A stretch of 64,000 bases of DNA from Burkholderiales bacterium (GTDB taxonomy: Bacteria; Pseudomonadota; Gammaproteobacteria; Burkholderiales; Burkholderiaceae_C): contig JANYEE010000260.1 of the NCBI GenBank assembly GCA_025363275.1, positions 21,599 to 85,598 of the forward strand. The letters run 5' to 3'. The notes under the pieces were generated by a model. It was not told the DNA's origin, did not search any database, and worked only from the letters and a program-made list of their open reading frames with translations. Shown in pieces: positions 45,545 through 53,386 of the stretch. Positions within the stretch are counted from its first letter, which is position 1. Each line of letters begins with the position of its first letter. The position numbers were made by a program, and so were the translations under genes.

Positions 45545-46684
45545 CTATGGCGCTGGTTTCGGTTTAGGCCTCAGCCCCGGTGTGACCTCCACCGACACCG
45601 CTTTGTTCTTGCGCTCAATAGCGAATGGGGTGGCTGTGCCCGGCTTGAGTGCAGACACGGCAGCTAACAACTGGGTCACGCTAGAAACGGGTTTGCCAGC
45701 AATGGCCACAATGACGTCTCCGGGCCGAATGCCCGCTTGCGCCGCTGGACCGTTTTGCAAGACGCCAGTGATGATCACACCCACTTTGGTCTTCACTTCG
45801 AAGGTCTCGGCCAACTCGGCAGACAGGTCATTGGGTTCCACACCAATCCAGCCGCGGGTGACTTGACCGTCCTTGACGATACTCTCCAGCACTTGCTTGG
45901 CCGTGGACACCGGGATGGCAAAGCCAATGCCCATGCTGCCACCCGAGCGGGAATAAATTGCGGTGTTGATGCCCAGCAAATTACCTTGGGCATCAACCAG
46001 TGCACCGCCAGAGTTGCCGGGGTTGATGGCCGCGTCGGTCTGGATAAAGTTCTCAAACGTATTGATACCCAACTGGTTGCGCCCCAGTGCACTGACAATG
46101 CCCGAGGTGACGGTTTGACCGACCCCAAACGGGTTGCCGATGGCCAGAACTTGGTCACCCACCTGCAGACTATCCGAGTTGCCCAGCACAATGACGGGCA
46201 GGCGGTCGAGGTCGATTTTGACAATAGCCAGATCAGTGTCGGGGTCGGTGCCAATGACCTTGGCGCGCGTGCTGCGGCTGTCGTTCAGAAATACTTGGAT
46301 GTCATCCGCGCCTTCCACCACATGGTTATTGGTCAGGATGTAACCGCTGCTGCTGACAATGACGCCACTACCCATGCCGCCTTGGGGCTCATTGCCCTGG
46401 TCGCCATAAAAGAACTTGAACCAGGGGTCTCCTGCGTGCGGGTTCTTGCCCGCCGCCTTGCTGGTGGTGATGCTGACCACGGCGGCGGATGCCCTTTGAG
46501 CCGCACCGCGCAGACTTCCTGTGGGCACTTCCCCGCTTGGCAACGAAGGCGCTTCGATTAAGGAGATGGCGCCTGCCACCGAGGGTGCGTGCCCCAGCCA
46601 CTGGGGCTTGAGCGTAGCCACTACAAAGTAGCCAGCCAGTAAGACCGTGCAGGTTTGTGCAAACAGAAGCCAAAGTCGTTTCAT
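45545..46684 (-). CDS. DegS/DegQ-type membrane-anchored serine endoprotease, one PDZ domain
   Basis: Periplasmic trypsin-like HtrA protease of 379 residues. The ATG at 46684 gives a membrane anchor (about 4-24) rather than a cleaved signal. The catalytic triad is His in TNNHVVEG (about 120), Asp in DPDTDLAIVKI (about 150) and Ser in NPGNSGGAL (about 226). A single PDZ domain (about 275-365) follows. One PDZ plus an anchor fits DegS-like sigma-E signalling proteases, but DegQ-like quality control is possible. A Pro-rich tail ends the protein. Confidence 0.93.
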   Translation of the reverse strand: MKRLWLLFAQTCTVLLAGYFVVATLKPQWLGHAPSVAGAISLIEAPSLPSGEVPTGSLRGAAQRASAAVVSITTSKAAGKNPHAGDPWFKFFYGDQGNEPQGGMGSGVIVSSSGYILTNNHVVEGADDIQVFLNDSRSTRAKVIGTDPDTDLAIVKIDLDRLPVIVLGNSDSLQVGDQVLAIGNPFGVGQTVTSGIVSALGRNQLGINTFENFIQTDAAINPGNSGGALVDAQGNLLGINTAIYSRSGGSMGIGFAIPVSTAKQVLESIVKDGQVTRGWIGVEPNDLSAELAETFEVKTKVGVIITGVLQNGPAAQAGIRPGDVIVAIAGKPVSSVTQLLAAVSALKPGTATPFAIERKNKAVSVEVTPGLRPKPKPAP

Positions 46685-46803
46685 AAAGGTGTCCAAAGCA
46701 AGTGCCCAGCATATGGGGCGTCACAGCGCAAATTGTAGGCCGCCACACTTCTTTTTTCGCGGGAGAATCCAAGGTCTGGGCGCTTAATGCTCGTATCTTC
46801 GCA

Positions 46804-47223
46804 ATGCCAACCACGCAAGTCATTCATATCCATACGCAGGCCCCCGCCAAACCGGTGGAGGGTGCACCCTGCAATGGCTGCGGAGTTTGTTGCCTGACGC
46901 AACCTTGCCCGCTGGGTATCGTACTGTCTGGTACACGCACCGGGGCGTGCACGGCATTGCGCTGGCGGGACGACACGTCACGCTACATCTGTGGCGCGCT
47001 GGCAGAGCCTTACGCTGTGGTGCAAAGCCGTTTGCCAAGGGGGCTGGCTTGGTTGACCCGACCCTTGTCAGCCGTGCTGCCCCGCCTGGCATACCGATGG
47101 ATCGCGGCGGGCATAGGCTGCGACAGCAGTCTGCAGCCGCTCGCCCCAGCGCCTGCATCCGTAGGCGACAATCCGCTAATTCCCTCGTCATCCAACCCAA
47201 AGCCTGCACTTCCCCATGATTGA
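46804..47223 (+). CDS. Small Cys-rich protein with YkgJ-like cluster motif
   Basis: A 139-residue protein starting at ATG 46804. CNGCGVCCLTQPCPLG (about 23-38) has a Cys-x2-Cys-x2-Cys-Cys-x4-Cys pattern. Further Cys occur near 49, 64 and 107, suggesting metal or Fe-S binding like YkgJ-type proteins. A hydrophobic/basic middle (about 75-100) is followed by a Pro/Ser-rich tail. The function is unknown. Its last 8 bases overlap the NIF3 gene, so co-translation is likely. Confidence 0.72.
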   Translation: MPTTQVIHIHTQAPAKPVEGAPCNGCGVCCLTQPCPLGIVLSGTRTGACTALRWRDDTSRYICGALAEPYAVVQSRLPRGLAWLTRPLSAVLPRLAYRWIAAGIGCDSSLQPLAPAPASVGDNPLIPSSSNPKPALPHD

Positions 47224-47974
47224 ACGCGATGCACTGAACCGTGTTTTGAACGAATTGCTGCAGCCAGAGCGCTTTAAGGACTATGGCCCCAACGGGCTGC
47301 AGGTAGAAGGTAAATCTGAGATTCGCAAAATAGTGTCTGGTGTGACTGCCAGTCTGGCGCTGATTGAGGTGGCCATTGCCGAGGGGGCGGATGCTATTCT
47401 GGTCCACCACGGTCTGTTTTGGCGGGGACAGGATGGCCGTATCACGGGTTGGATGCGCCAGCGTCTGGCCACACTGCTGGCGCACGACATCAATCTCTTC
47501 GCTTATCACCTGCCGCTGGATGCGCACCCCGAGCTGGGCAATAACGTCCAGCTGGGGCACCAACTGGGTCTGGAAGTGCAGGGACGGTTTGGCGAGCAAC
47601 AATTGGCGTGCTGGGGCGTGCCTAAAGATGGCGACGGCTTTACCAACGCGCATACGTTGGCGGACCATGTGCAAGGCGTGCTGAACCACCCCGTGGTGCT
47701 GGTTGGCCCGCACACTAAGCCGTTGCGGCGCATTGGCTGGTGCACCGGTGGCGCGCAAAGCTATTTTGAAGAGGCCATTGCAGCCGGGGTGGATGCTTTC
47801 ATTACCGGTGAAATCTCGGAGCCTCAGGCCCACTACGCCCGCGAATGCGGGGTGGCCTTTTTAGCCTGCGGCCACCATGCCACTGAGCGCTATGGCGCCC
47901 AGGCCGTAGCCGCCCACGTGGCGGTGCAGCAAGGCTTGGAGCATGTTTTCATCGATATTGATAATCCGGCCTGA
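47216..47974 (+). CDS. NIF3/YbgI family dinuclear metal-binding protein
   Basis: A 252-residue protein of the Nif3-like GTP cyclohydrolase I type 2 group. Metal-binding residues are visible in LVHHGLFWRG (about 62-71), YHLPLDAHPELGNN (about 99-112) and FLACGHHATERYGAQAV (about 216-232). The biochemical role of the family is unsettled. It overlaps the Cys-rich gene and precedes pdxA by 15 bases. Confidence 0.92.
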   Translation: MIERDALNRVLNELLQPERFKDYGPNGLQVEGKSEIRKIVSGVTASLALIEVAIAEGADAILVHHGLFWRGQDGRITGWMRQRLATLLAHDINLFAYHLPLDAHPELGNNVQLGHQLGLEVQGRFGEQQLACWGVPKDGDGFTNAHTLADHVQGVLNHPVVLVGPHTKPLRRIGWCTGGAQSYFEEAIAAGVDAFITGEISEPQAHYARECGVAFLACGHHATERYGAQAVAAHVAVQQGLEHVFIDIDNPA

Positions 47975-47989
47975 CCCGACCCACCCGCC

Positions 47990-49060
47990 ATGACCTCACA
48001 GGCCACTGCAGATTTGAACCCGCTCGCCATCACTATGGGGGATGCGGCCGGCGTTGGCCCCGAAATCATAGCCAAAGCCTACCGGGACGACGCTGACGCA
48101 TTGCGAGGGTGCTTGGTAGTGGGTGATGTGGCAACCCTGCGACGCGCGGCCCAAGTAGTTGCTCCCGTGGGGTGTTTGCCGCTGCCGGTGGCCTGCATCA
48201 CCCATGCCATTGACGCGCTGCATCTGCCCCCACATTGCATTGCAGTGCTGCAACCGCGCGCGGATTTGGGCCTAATTCCTTGGGGGCAGGTGAGTGCTGC
48301 TGCCGGCGCCTTTGCGGGGGATTGCGTGGTGTGGGCAGCCCAGGCGGCATTAAATGGGTCTGTTAGCGCGATGGTCACTGCGCCTCTGCATAAGGAAGCT
48401 TTGCACGCTGCAGGTCTGCCTTTTTCGGCCTTTCCAGGGCATACCGAGCTATTGCAGTCGGAAGCTGCGCGATATTTGGGCGTCTCTGCGGCTGATTTGC
48501 CAGTTCGCATGATGTTGGCTAACACGGCGCTACGCACCGTGCTGGTCAGTATCCATTTGTCGCTGCGCGATGCGATTGCTGCCGTGACCTACGACAACAT
48601 TGTGGAAACCCTGCACATCACCCATGACGCACTGAGCCGTTTGCTGGGCCGCGCGCCGCGTATTGCAGTCGCCGGGCTGAACCCGCATGCGGGGGAGGGT
48701 GGTTTGTTCGGTCGGGAGGAGATTGAGCTGATCCAGCCCGCCATCTACGCCGCGCGCCAAAACGGGCAGGATGTGAGCGGTCCCTACGCTCCTGACACAG
48801 TTTTTATGCGCGCCAGGCAAAAAACATGGGGTGAACGGGAGTTTGACGTGGTGGTCGCGATGTACCACGACCAAGGTTTGATTCCAGTCAAGTACTTGGG
48901 GGTAGAGGACGGCGTAAACGTCACATTGGGATTGCCGCTGGTGCGTACCAGCCCCGACCATGGAACCGCTTTTGATATCGCCGGGACAGGCCGAGCCGAC
49001 CCACGCAGCCTTTTGCAGGCCATTCGTTTGGCTAGGGGCATGTCCCGCGCATTGAATTAG
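47990..49060 (+). CDS. pdxA: 4-hydroxythreonine-4-phosphate dehydrogenase
   Basis: NAD-dependent step of pyridoxal phosphate synthesis (DXP-dependent route). It has 356 residues: N-terminal LAITMGDAAGVGPEIIAKA, His in PGHTELLQ (about 150), metal His in SIHLSLRDAI, and VVAMYHDQGLIPVK (about 284-297). GTAFDIAGTGRADP is close to the C-terminus. It is about 25 residues longer than E. coli PdxA. The petABC promoter overlaps its 3' end. Confidence 0.95.
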   Translation: MTSQATADLNPLAITMGDAAGVGPEIIAKAYRDDADALRGCLVVGDVATLRRAAQVVAPVGCLPLPVACITHAIDALHLPPHCIAVLQPRADLGLIPWGQVSAAAGAFAGDCVVWAAQAALNGSVSAMVTAPLHKEALHAAGLPFSAFPGHTELLQSEAARYLGVSAADLPVRMMLANTALRTVLVSIHLSLRDAIAAVTYDNIVETLHITHDALSRLLGRAPRIAVAGLNPHAGEGGLFGREEIELIQPAIYAARQNGQDVSGPYAPDTVFMRARQKTWGEREFDVVVAMYHDQGLIPVKYLGVEDGVNVTLGLPLVRTSPDHGTAFDIAGTGRADPRSLLQAIRLARGMSRALN

Positions 49061-49081
49061 TCTATCCCCGTCAGCTACAAT
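49052..49081 (+). promoter_or_regulatory. Candidate sigma-70 promoter of petABC
   Basis: TTGAAT (49052-49057), 18-base spacer, TACAAT (49076-49081). The -35 overlaps the pdxA stop region. Transcription would start about 34 bases before petA. Confidence 0.55.
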
Positions 49082-49122
49082 TCGGGCTCGCCCCCTAGTA
49101 CCGCTGTTCATTGAGGATTCTC

Positions 49123-49737
49123 ATGAGTGAAACCCTTGTCGACACCCCCAAGATCGACTCCAGTAAACGAACCTGGATCATCACATCCGCCTGTGCAGGT
49201 GCCGTTGGCGCTGCGGCTACGGCCGTTCCTTTCGTCAGCACGTTCAATCCGTCCGAGCGCGCCAAGGCCGCCGGAGCTGCTGTCGAGGTGGATATTGGCG
49301 GTCTGAAACCCGGTGAAAAGATCACCGTGGAGTGGCGGGGTAAGCCCGTTTGGGTGGTTCGTCGCACGCCCGAGCAGTTAGCCGCTTTAACTGGCCTGAA
49401 GGGCGAGCTCGCTGATCCCGATTCCAATCGCAAGCCCGACGAGCTGACACCGAAATACGCCCGCAACGAGGGGCGCTCGATCAAGCCCGAGTATTTTGTG
49501 GCCGTAGGTATTTGCACCCACCTGGGTTGCTCCCCGTCGGATAAGTTCCAGCTCGGCGCTCAGCCTTCATTACCCGATGACTGGAAAGGTGGCTTCCTGT
49601 GTCCTTGTCACGGTTCTACGTTCGATATGGCTGGTCGTGTCTTCAAAAATAAGCCCGCACCGGACAACCTCGAAATACCGATGCATATGTACCTGTCCGA
49701 CAGCAAACTGCTGATCGGTGAAGACACAAAAGCCTGA
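49123..49737 (+). CDS. petA: Ubiquinol-cytochrome c reductase, Rieske iron-sulfur subunit
   Basis: 2Fe-2S subunit of the cytochrome bc1 complex. ATG 49123 follows TGAGGATT. It has 204 residues. The N-terminal SSKRTWIITSACAGAVGAA is a Tat-type signal anchor with Lys-Arg in place of Arg-Arg. Rieske ligands are in CTHLGC (about 132-137) and CPCHGS (about 160-165). Paired Cys in those motifs provide the disulfide. First gene of petABC. Confidence 0.96.
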   Translation: MSETLVDTPKIDSSKRTWIITSACAGAVGAAATAVPFVSTFNPSERAKAAGAAVEVDIGGLKPGEKITVEWRGKPVWVVRRTPEQLAALTGLKGELADPDSNRKPDELTPKYARNEGRSIKPEYFVAVGICTHLGCSPSDKFQLGAQPSLPDDWKGGFLCPCHGSTFDMAGRVFKNKPAPDNLEIPMHMYLSDSKLLIGEDTKA

Positions 49738-49748
49738 GGAATATAAAT

Positions 49749-51161
49749 ATGGCTGAATTCAAGGAAATATCTCCCAACGCGTCGGCGACCGAAAAAGTCA
49801 CCAACTGGTTTGAAAACCGCATTCCAACCGCCTTTGACGCCTACAAAGTGCATATGTCGGAGTACTACGCTCCGAAAAACTTTAATTTCTGGTACATATT
49901 TGGGTCTTTAGCCCTATTAGTGCTGGTGATACAGATCGTGACCGGTATTTTCCTGGTCATGCACTACAAGCCTGACGCCAGCCTGGCGTTTGCCTCGGTG
50001 GAATACATCATGCGTGATGTGCCCTGGGGCTGGTTGATTCGCTATATGCATTCAACAGGCGCTTCTGCCTTTTTTGTGGTGGTGTACCTGCACATGTTCC
50101 GTGGGTTGATTTATGGCAGTTACCGCAAGCCGCGTGAGCTGGTCTGGATCTTCGGTTGCGCTATTTTCCTGTGCCTGATGGCTGAAGCCTTTATGGGTTA
50201 TTTGTTGCCCTGGGGCCAGATGTCCTATTGGGGCGCGCAGGTGATCGTGAATCTGTTTGCTGCCATTCCTTTCGTTGGCCCTGATCTAGCGTTGCTGATC
50301 CGTGGTGACTATGTGGTGGGCGATGCCACGCTGAATCGCTTCTTCAGCTTCCACGTGATTGCGGTTCCACTGGTGCTGCTCGGCTTGGTGGTTGCGCACT
50401 TGCTGGCTTTGCACGATGTGGGTTCTAACAACCCCGACGGTGTTGAGATCAAGGGCCCCAATGCACCCCGCGATGCTGCCGGTCATCCTTTGGACGGTGT
50501 GCCATTTCACCCTTACTACACGGTGCACGATATTTTTGCTGTCAGCGTGTTCTTGATGGTGTTTACCGCCATCATCTTCTTCGCGCCTGAGGCTGGTGGT
50601 TACTTCCTGGAGTACAACAATTTCATACCGGCCGATCCACTGAAGACTCCGCTGCACATTGCACCTGTCTGGTACTTCACGCCGTATTACTCCATGTTGC
50701 GTGCCATCACCAGCGAGATGATGTATGCACTCATCGCCTGCGTGGTCGGGGGTGCAGCCTTGGGTATCTTCAAGTTCAAGATGCCAACGATCTTCAAGGG
50801 CGCGATTGTGGTCGTTGCCGCGGTGGTGGTGGCTGCCATGCTCAGCATCGATGCCAAGTTCTGGGGCGTTGTTACCATGGGTGGCGCAGTGATTATTTTG
50901 TTTTTCTTGCCTTGGTTAGATTACAGCCCTGTCAAGTCGATTCGTTACCGTCCTGATTGGCACAAGTACCTTTACGGGATCTTCGTGGTCAATTTTGTGA
51001 TCCTGGCTTACCTGGGTGTCCAGCCACCATCCGCTATCGGCGAGCGCGTATCGCAAGTGGGCACACTGTTTTACTTTGGCTTCTTCATTTTGATGCCTTG
51101 GTGGAGTCAAATTGGCGAAGCCAAACCGGTGCCTGCCCGCGTGACTTTTGCAGCCCACTGA
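49749..51161 (+). CDS. petB: Ubiquinol-cytochrome c reductase, cytochrome b subunit
   Basis: Eight-helix membrane subunit carrying two b hemes and both quinone sites. It has 470 residues, unsplit. Heme ligands are His in RYMHSTGASAFFVVVYLHMFR (about 98-117) and in FFSFHVIAVPLVLLGLVVAHLLALHDVG (about 200-226). The Qo PEWY-type motif is APVWYFTPYYSM (PVWY, about 306-317). The C-terminus is extended relative to short forms. Start 11 bases after petA with TGAGGAATA upstream. Confidence 0.97.
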   Translation: MAEFKEISPNASATEKVTNWFENRIPTAFDAYKVHMSEYYAPKNFNFWYIFGSLALLVLVIQIVTGIFLVMHYKPDASLAFASVEYIMRDVPWGWLIRYMHSTGASAFFVVVYLHMFRGLIYGSYRKPRELVWIFGCAIFLCLMAEAFMGYLLPWGQMSYWGAQVIVNLFAAIPFVGPDLALLIRGDYVVGDATLNRFFSFHVIAVPLVLLGLVVAHLLALHDVGSNNPDGVEIKGPNAPRDAAGHPLDGVPFHPYYTVHDIFAVSVFLMVFTAIIFFAPEAGGYFLEYNNFIPADPLKTPLHIAPVWYFTPYYSMLRAITSEMMYALIACVVGGAALGIFKFKMPTIFKGAIVVVAAVVVAAMLSIDAKFWGVVTMGGAVIILFFLPWLDYSPVKSIRYRPDWHKYLYGIFVVNFVILAYLGVQPPSAIGERVSQVGTLFYFGFFILMPWWSQIGEAKPVPARVTFAAH

Positions 51162-51177
51162 GTCGGAGATAACAAAG

Positions 51178-51936
51178 ATGAAAAAATGGATCTTTTCTTT
51201 GGTACTGGCCATGGGCTTGGCCACCGGTGCGCACGCAAACTCAGGTGGTATCGCCTGGGATAAAGCACCCAATAAAACCAATGACATGGCTGCATTGCAA
51301 AACGGCGCCAAGCTGTTTGTAAATTACTGCCTTAACTGCCATTCGGCAGCTTTCATGCGCTTTAACCGCCTGAAAGATATCGGTCTGACCGACCAGCAAA
51401 TCAAAGACAACTTGCTGTTTACGACAGAAAAAGTCGGTGAAACCATGAAGGCCGCGATTGATCCCAAGCAAGCCAAGGACTGGTTTGGCGGTAATCCACC
51501 CGACTTGACCGTGATTGCGCGTTCGCGCTCGGCGGCAGGACAAGGCACTGGTGCAGACTACATCTATACGTATCTGCGTACCTACTACGCGGACGACACT
51601 AAAGCGACTGGATGGAATAACTTGGCATTTCCCAATGTGGGTATGCCCCATGTGTTGTGGGAGCTGCAGGGTAAACGTAAACCGATCTACGAAATGGTAG
51701 AGGAGCACGGCCATGAAGTTGCAGTTGTCAAAGGTTGGGAACAAGTTACCCCCGGTACCATGACACCGCTGCAATACGACCAGGCCATTGGTGATCTGGT
51801 GGGCTATTTGCAGTGGATGGCCGAGCCGGCTCAAAATACCCGCGTGCGCATTGGTGTCTGGGTGTTGTTGTTCTTGTGTGTGATGACTCTATTTGCATGG
51901 CGCCTGAACGCGGCGTTTTGGAAAGACGTCAAATAA
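51178..51936 (+). CDS. petC: Ubiquinol-cytochrome c reductase, cytochrome c1 subunit
   Basis: Periplasmic c-type heme subunit. ATG 51178 follows CGGAGATAACAAAG. It has 252 residues: signal peptide to about 20 (THANS-like junction GAHANS), heme site CLNCH near 54-58, axial Met in NVGMPHVLWELQG (about 157), and a C-terminal membrane anchor VWVLLFLCVMTLFAWRL (about 229-245). A strong terminator follows 47 bases after the stop. Confidence 0.96.
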   Translation: MKKWIFSLVLAMGLATGAHANSGGIAWDKAPNKTNDMAALQNGAKLFVNYCLNCHSAAFMRFNRLKDIGLTDQQIKDNLLFTTEKVGETMKAAIDPKQAKDWFGGNPPDLTVIARSRSAAGQGTGADYIYTYLRTYYADDTKATGWNNLAFPNVGMPHVLWELQGKRKPIYEMVEEHGHEVAVVKGWEQVTPGTMTPLQYDQAIGDLVGYLQWMAEPAQNTRVRIGVWVLLFLCVMTLFAWRLNAAFWKDVK

Positions 51937-51983
51937 CACTACATCGGATGGTTGAGGGGGCGTAACTGCTCCCAAGCCAGTTC

Positions 51984-52016
51984 AGAGTGGGCTCGCAATA
52001 GCAGCCCACTCTTTTT
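51984..52016 (+). terminator. Rho-independent terminator of petABC
   Basis: AGAGTGGGCT (51984-51993) pairs perfectly with AGCCCACTCT (52003-52012) around a 9-base loop, followed by TTTT. A textbook terminator, 22 bases before sspA. Confidence 0.92.
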
Positions 52017-52037
52017 AATTTTTAGGAGTCTCTAGCC

Positions 52038-52649
52038 ATGATGGTGCTGTATTCAGGAACAACCTGCCCTTTCTCTCACCGTTGCCGGTTCGTGTTGTTT
52101 GAGAAAGGCATGGATTTTGAGATCCGTGACGTAGACTTGTACAACAAGCCCGAAGACATCAATGTGATGAATCCCTACGGACAGGTGCCGATTCTGGTCG
52201 AGCGCGATCTGATCCTGTATGAGTCCAACATCATCAACGAGTACATTGACGAGCGCTTCCCGCATCCACAATTAATGCCCGGCGACCCAGTAGACCGCGC
52301 CCGAGTGCGCCTGTTCCTGTTGAACTTTGAGAAGGAACTGTTTGTTCACGTCTCAACTTTGGAAGCACGTTTGTCCAAGGGCAACGAAAAGGCACTGGAA
52401 AAGGCGCGCTCGCATATTCGTGACCGCTTGACCCAGTTGGCGCCCGTGTTTTTGAAGAATAAATACATGCTGGGTGAGAACTTCTCGATGTTGGACGTTG
52501 CGATTGCACCTTTGTTGTGGCGCTTGGACTACTACGGCATTGACCTAAGCAAGAATGCGGCACCACTGCTGAAATATGCAGAGCGCATCTTCTCTCGCCC
52601 TGCTTATATCGAGGCGCTGACACCGTCTGAGAAGGTGATGCGTAAGTAA
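52038..52649 (+). CDS. sspA: Stringent starvation protein A
   Basis: GST-fold protein that binds RNA polymerase in E. coli during starvation and phage P1 lytic growth. It has 203 residues. The thioredoxin-like N-terminus MMVLYSGTTCPFSHRCRFVLFEKG is followed by the cis-Pro motif GQVPILVERD (about 49-58) and an alpha-helical C-terminal domain. TAGGAG precedes the ATG (52022-52027). sspB follows after 16 bases. Its placement after petABC is the same as in many beta- and gammaproteobacteria. Confidence 0.95.
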   Translation: MMVLYSGTTCPFSHRCRFVLFEKGMDFEIRDVDLYNKPEDINVMNPYGQVPILVERDLILYESNIINEYIDERFPHPQLMPGDPVDRARVRLFLLNFEKELFVHVSTLEARLSKGNEKALEKARSHIRDRLTQLAPVFLKNKYMLGENFSMLDVAIAPLLWRLDYYGIDLSKNAAPLLKYAERIFSRPAYIEALTPSEKVMRK

Positions 52650-52665
52650 GCGTGTTCCGTTGCCT

Positions 52666-53151
52666 ATGATCGAAGCCAAAGATTCCAGTTCCACCCGCCC
52701 GTACTTAATTCGGGCCTTGTACGAATGGTGTACGGACAACGGTTACACCCCGTTTCTGGCGGTGTTGGTGAATGAAAGCGTACGCGTCCCGTTGGAGTTC
52801 GTCAAAGATGGCGAAATCGTATTGAACATCAGTTTTGATGCGACCAGCGCATTGAGTTTGGGCAATGAATTCATTGAATTCAAGGGCCGCTTTGGAGGTG
52901 TTGCACGAGACATCGTTATCCCGGTTGAGCGCGTGTTGGCGATCTACGCCCGTGAGAACGGACAAGGAATGGCGTTTCCCATGTTGGCCGCCTCCACGGC
53001 GACGGAAGATATGCCCCCAGTCACCCCGGTGAAAGCCTTGACCCCGATGGCGCCAGTGGCAGTGGTGACAGCGCCGATCGAAGATGGTGGTGGCACTCCC
53101 AGTCCCAAGCCAGGTGGTGGTAGCCGACCCGCCTTGACGCGTATTAAATAG
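52666..53151 (+). CDS. sspB: Stringent starvation protein B, ClpXP adaptor
   Basis: Delivers ssrA-tagged proteins to ClpXP. ATG 52666 gives 161 residues (a TTG two codons upstream is possible). The folded domain STRPYLIRALYEWCTDNGYTPFLAVLV...ISFDATSALSLGNEFIEFKGRFGGVARDIVIPVERVLAIYARENGQG occupies 1-106. A flexible Pro/Val-rich linker ends in GGGSRPALTRIK, the expected C-terminal ClpX-binding motif. Confidence 0.95.
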   Translation: MIEAKDSSSTRPYLIRALYEWCTDNGYTPFLAVLVNESVRVPLEFVKDGEIVLNISFDATSALSLGNEFIEFKGRFGGVARDIVIPVERVLAIYARENGQGMAFPMLAASTATEDMPPVTPVKALTPMAPVAVVTAPIEDGGGTPSPKPGGGSRPALTRIK

Positions 53152-53208
53152 TGTTTATGCGCTGTCGAAGTCAAATTCGGCAGCTACATCGAGTAGAATG
53201 CAAGACGT

Positions 53209-53284
53209 GCCGCTTTAGCTCAGTTGGTAGAGCAACCGCCTTGTAAGCGGTAGGTCGTCAGTTCGAATCCGACAAGCGGCACCA
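53209..53284 (+). tRNA. tRNA-Thr (anticodon TGT)
   Basis: 76 bases with acceptor arms GCCGCTT and AAGCGGC, anticodon loop CTTGTAA (anticodon TGT, reads ACA), T loop GTTCGAATC and an encoded CCA end at 53282-53284. A terminator follows directly. Confidence 0.95.
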
Positions 53285-53293
53285 TGTTTTAAG

Positions 53294-53330
53294 AAGCCTT
53301 TTGAGTCTCAGACCCAAAAGGCTTTTTTTC
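53294..53330 (+). terminator. Terminator after tRNA-Thr
   Basis: AAGCCTTTTG (53294-53303) pairs with CAAAAGGCTT (53314-53323), followed by a T-run. Confidence 0.88.
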
Positions 53331-53340
53331 GTCAGCAGAT

Positions 53341-53358
53341 AGCCCCTCGGGGCTTTTA
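53341..53358 (+). terminator. Second, short terminator hairpin
   Basis: AGCCCC and GGGGCT form a 6-bp stem with a 2-base apparent loop followed by TTTA. It probably backs up the tRNA terminator ahead of rarA. Confidence 0.55.
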
Positions 53359-53386
53359 TACACTGCGTTGGCCCAGGCCATTTGTT

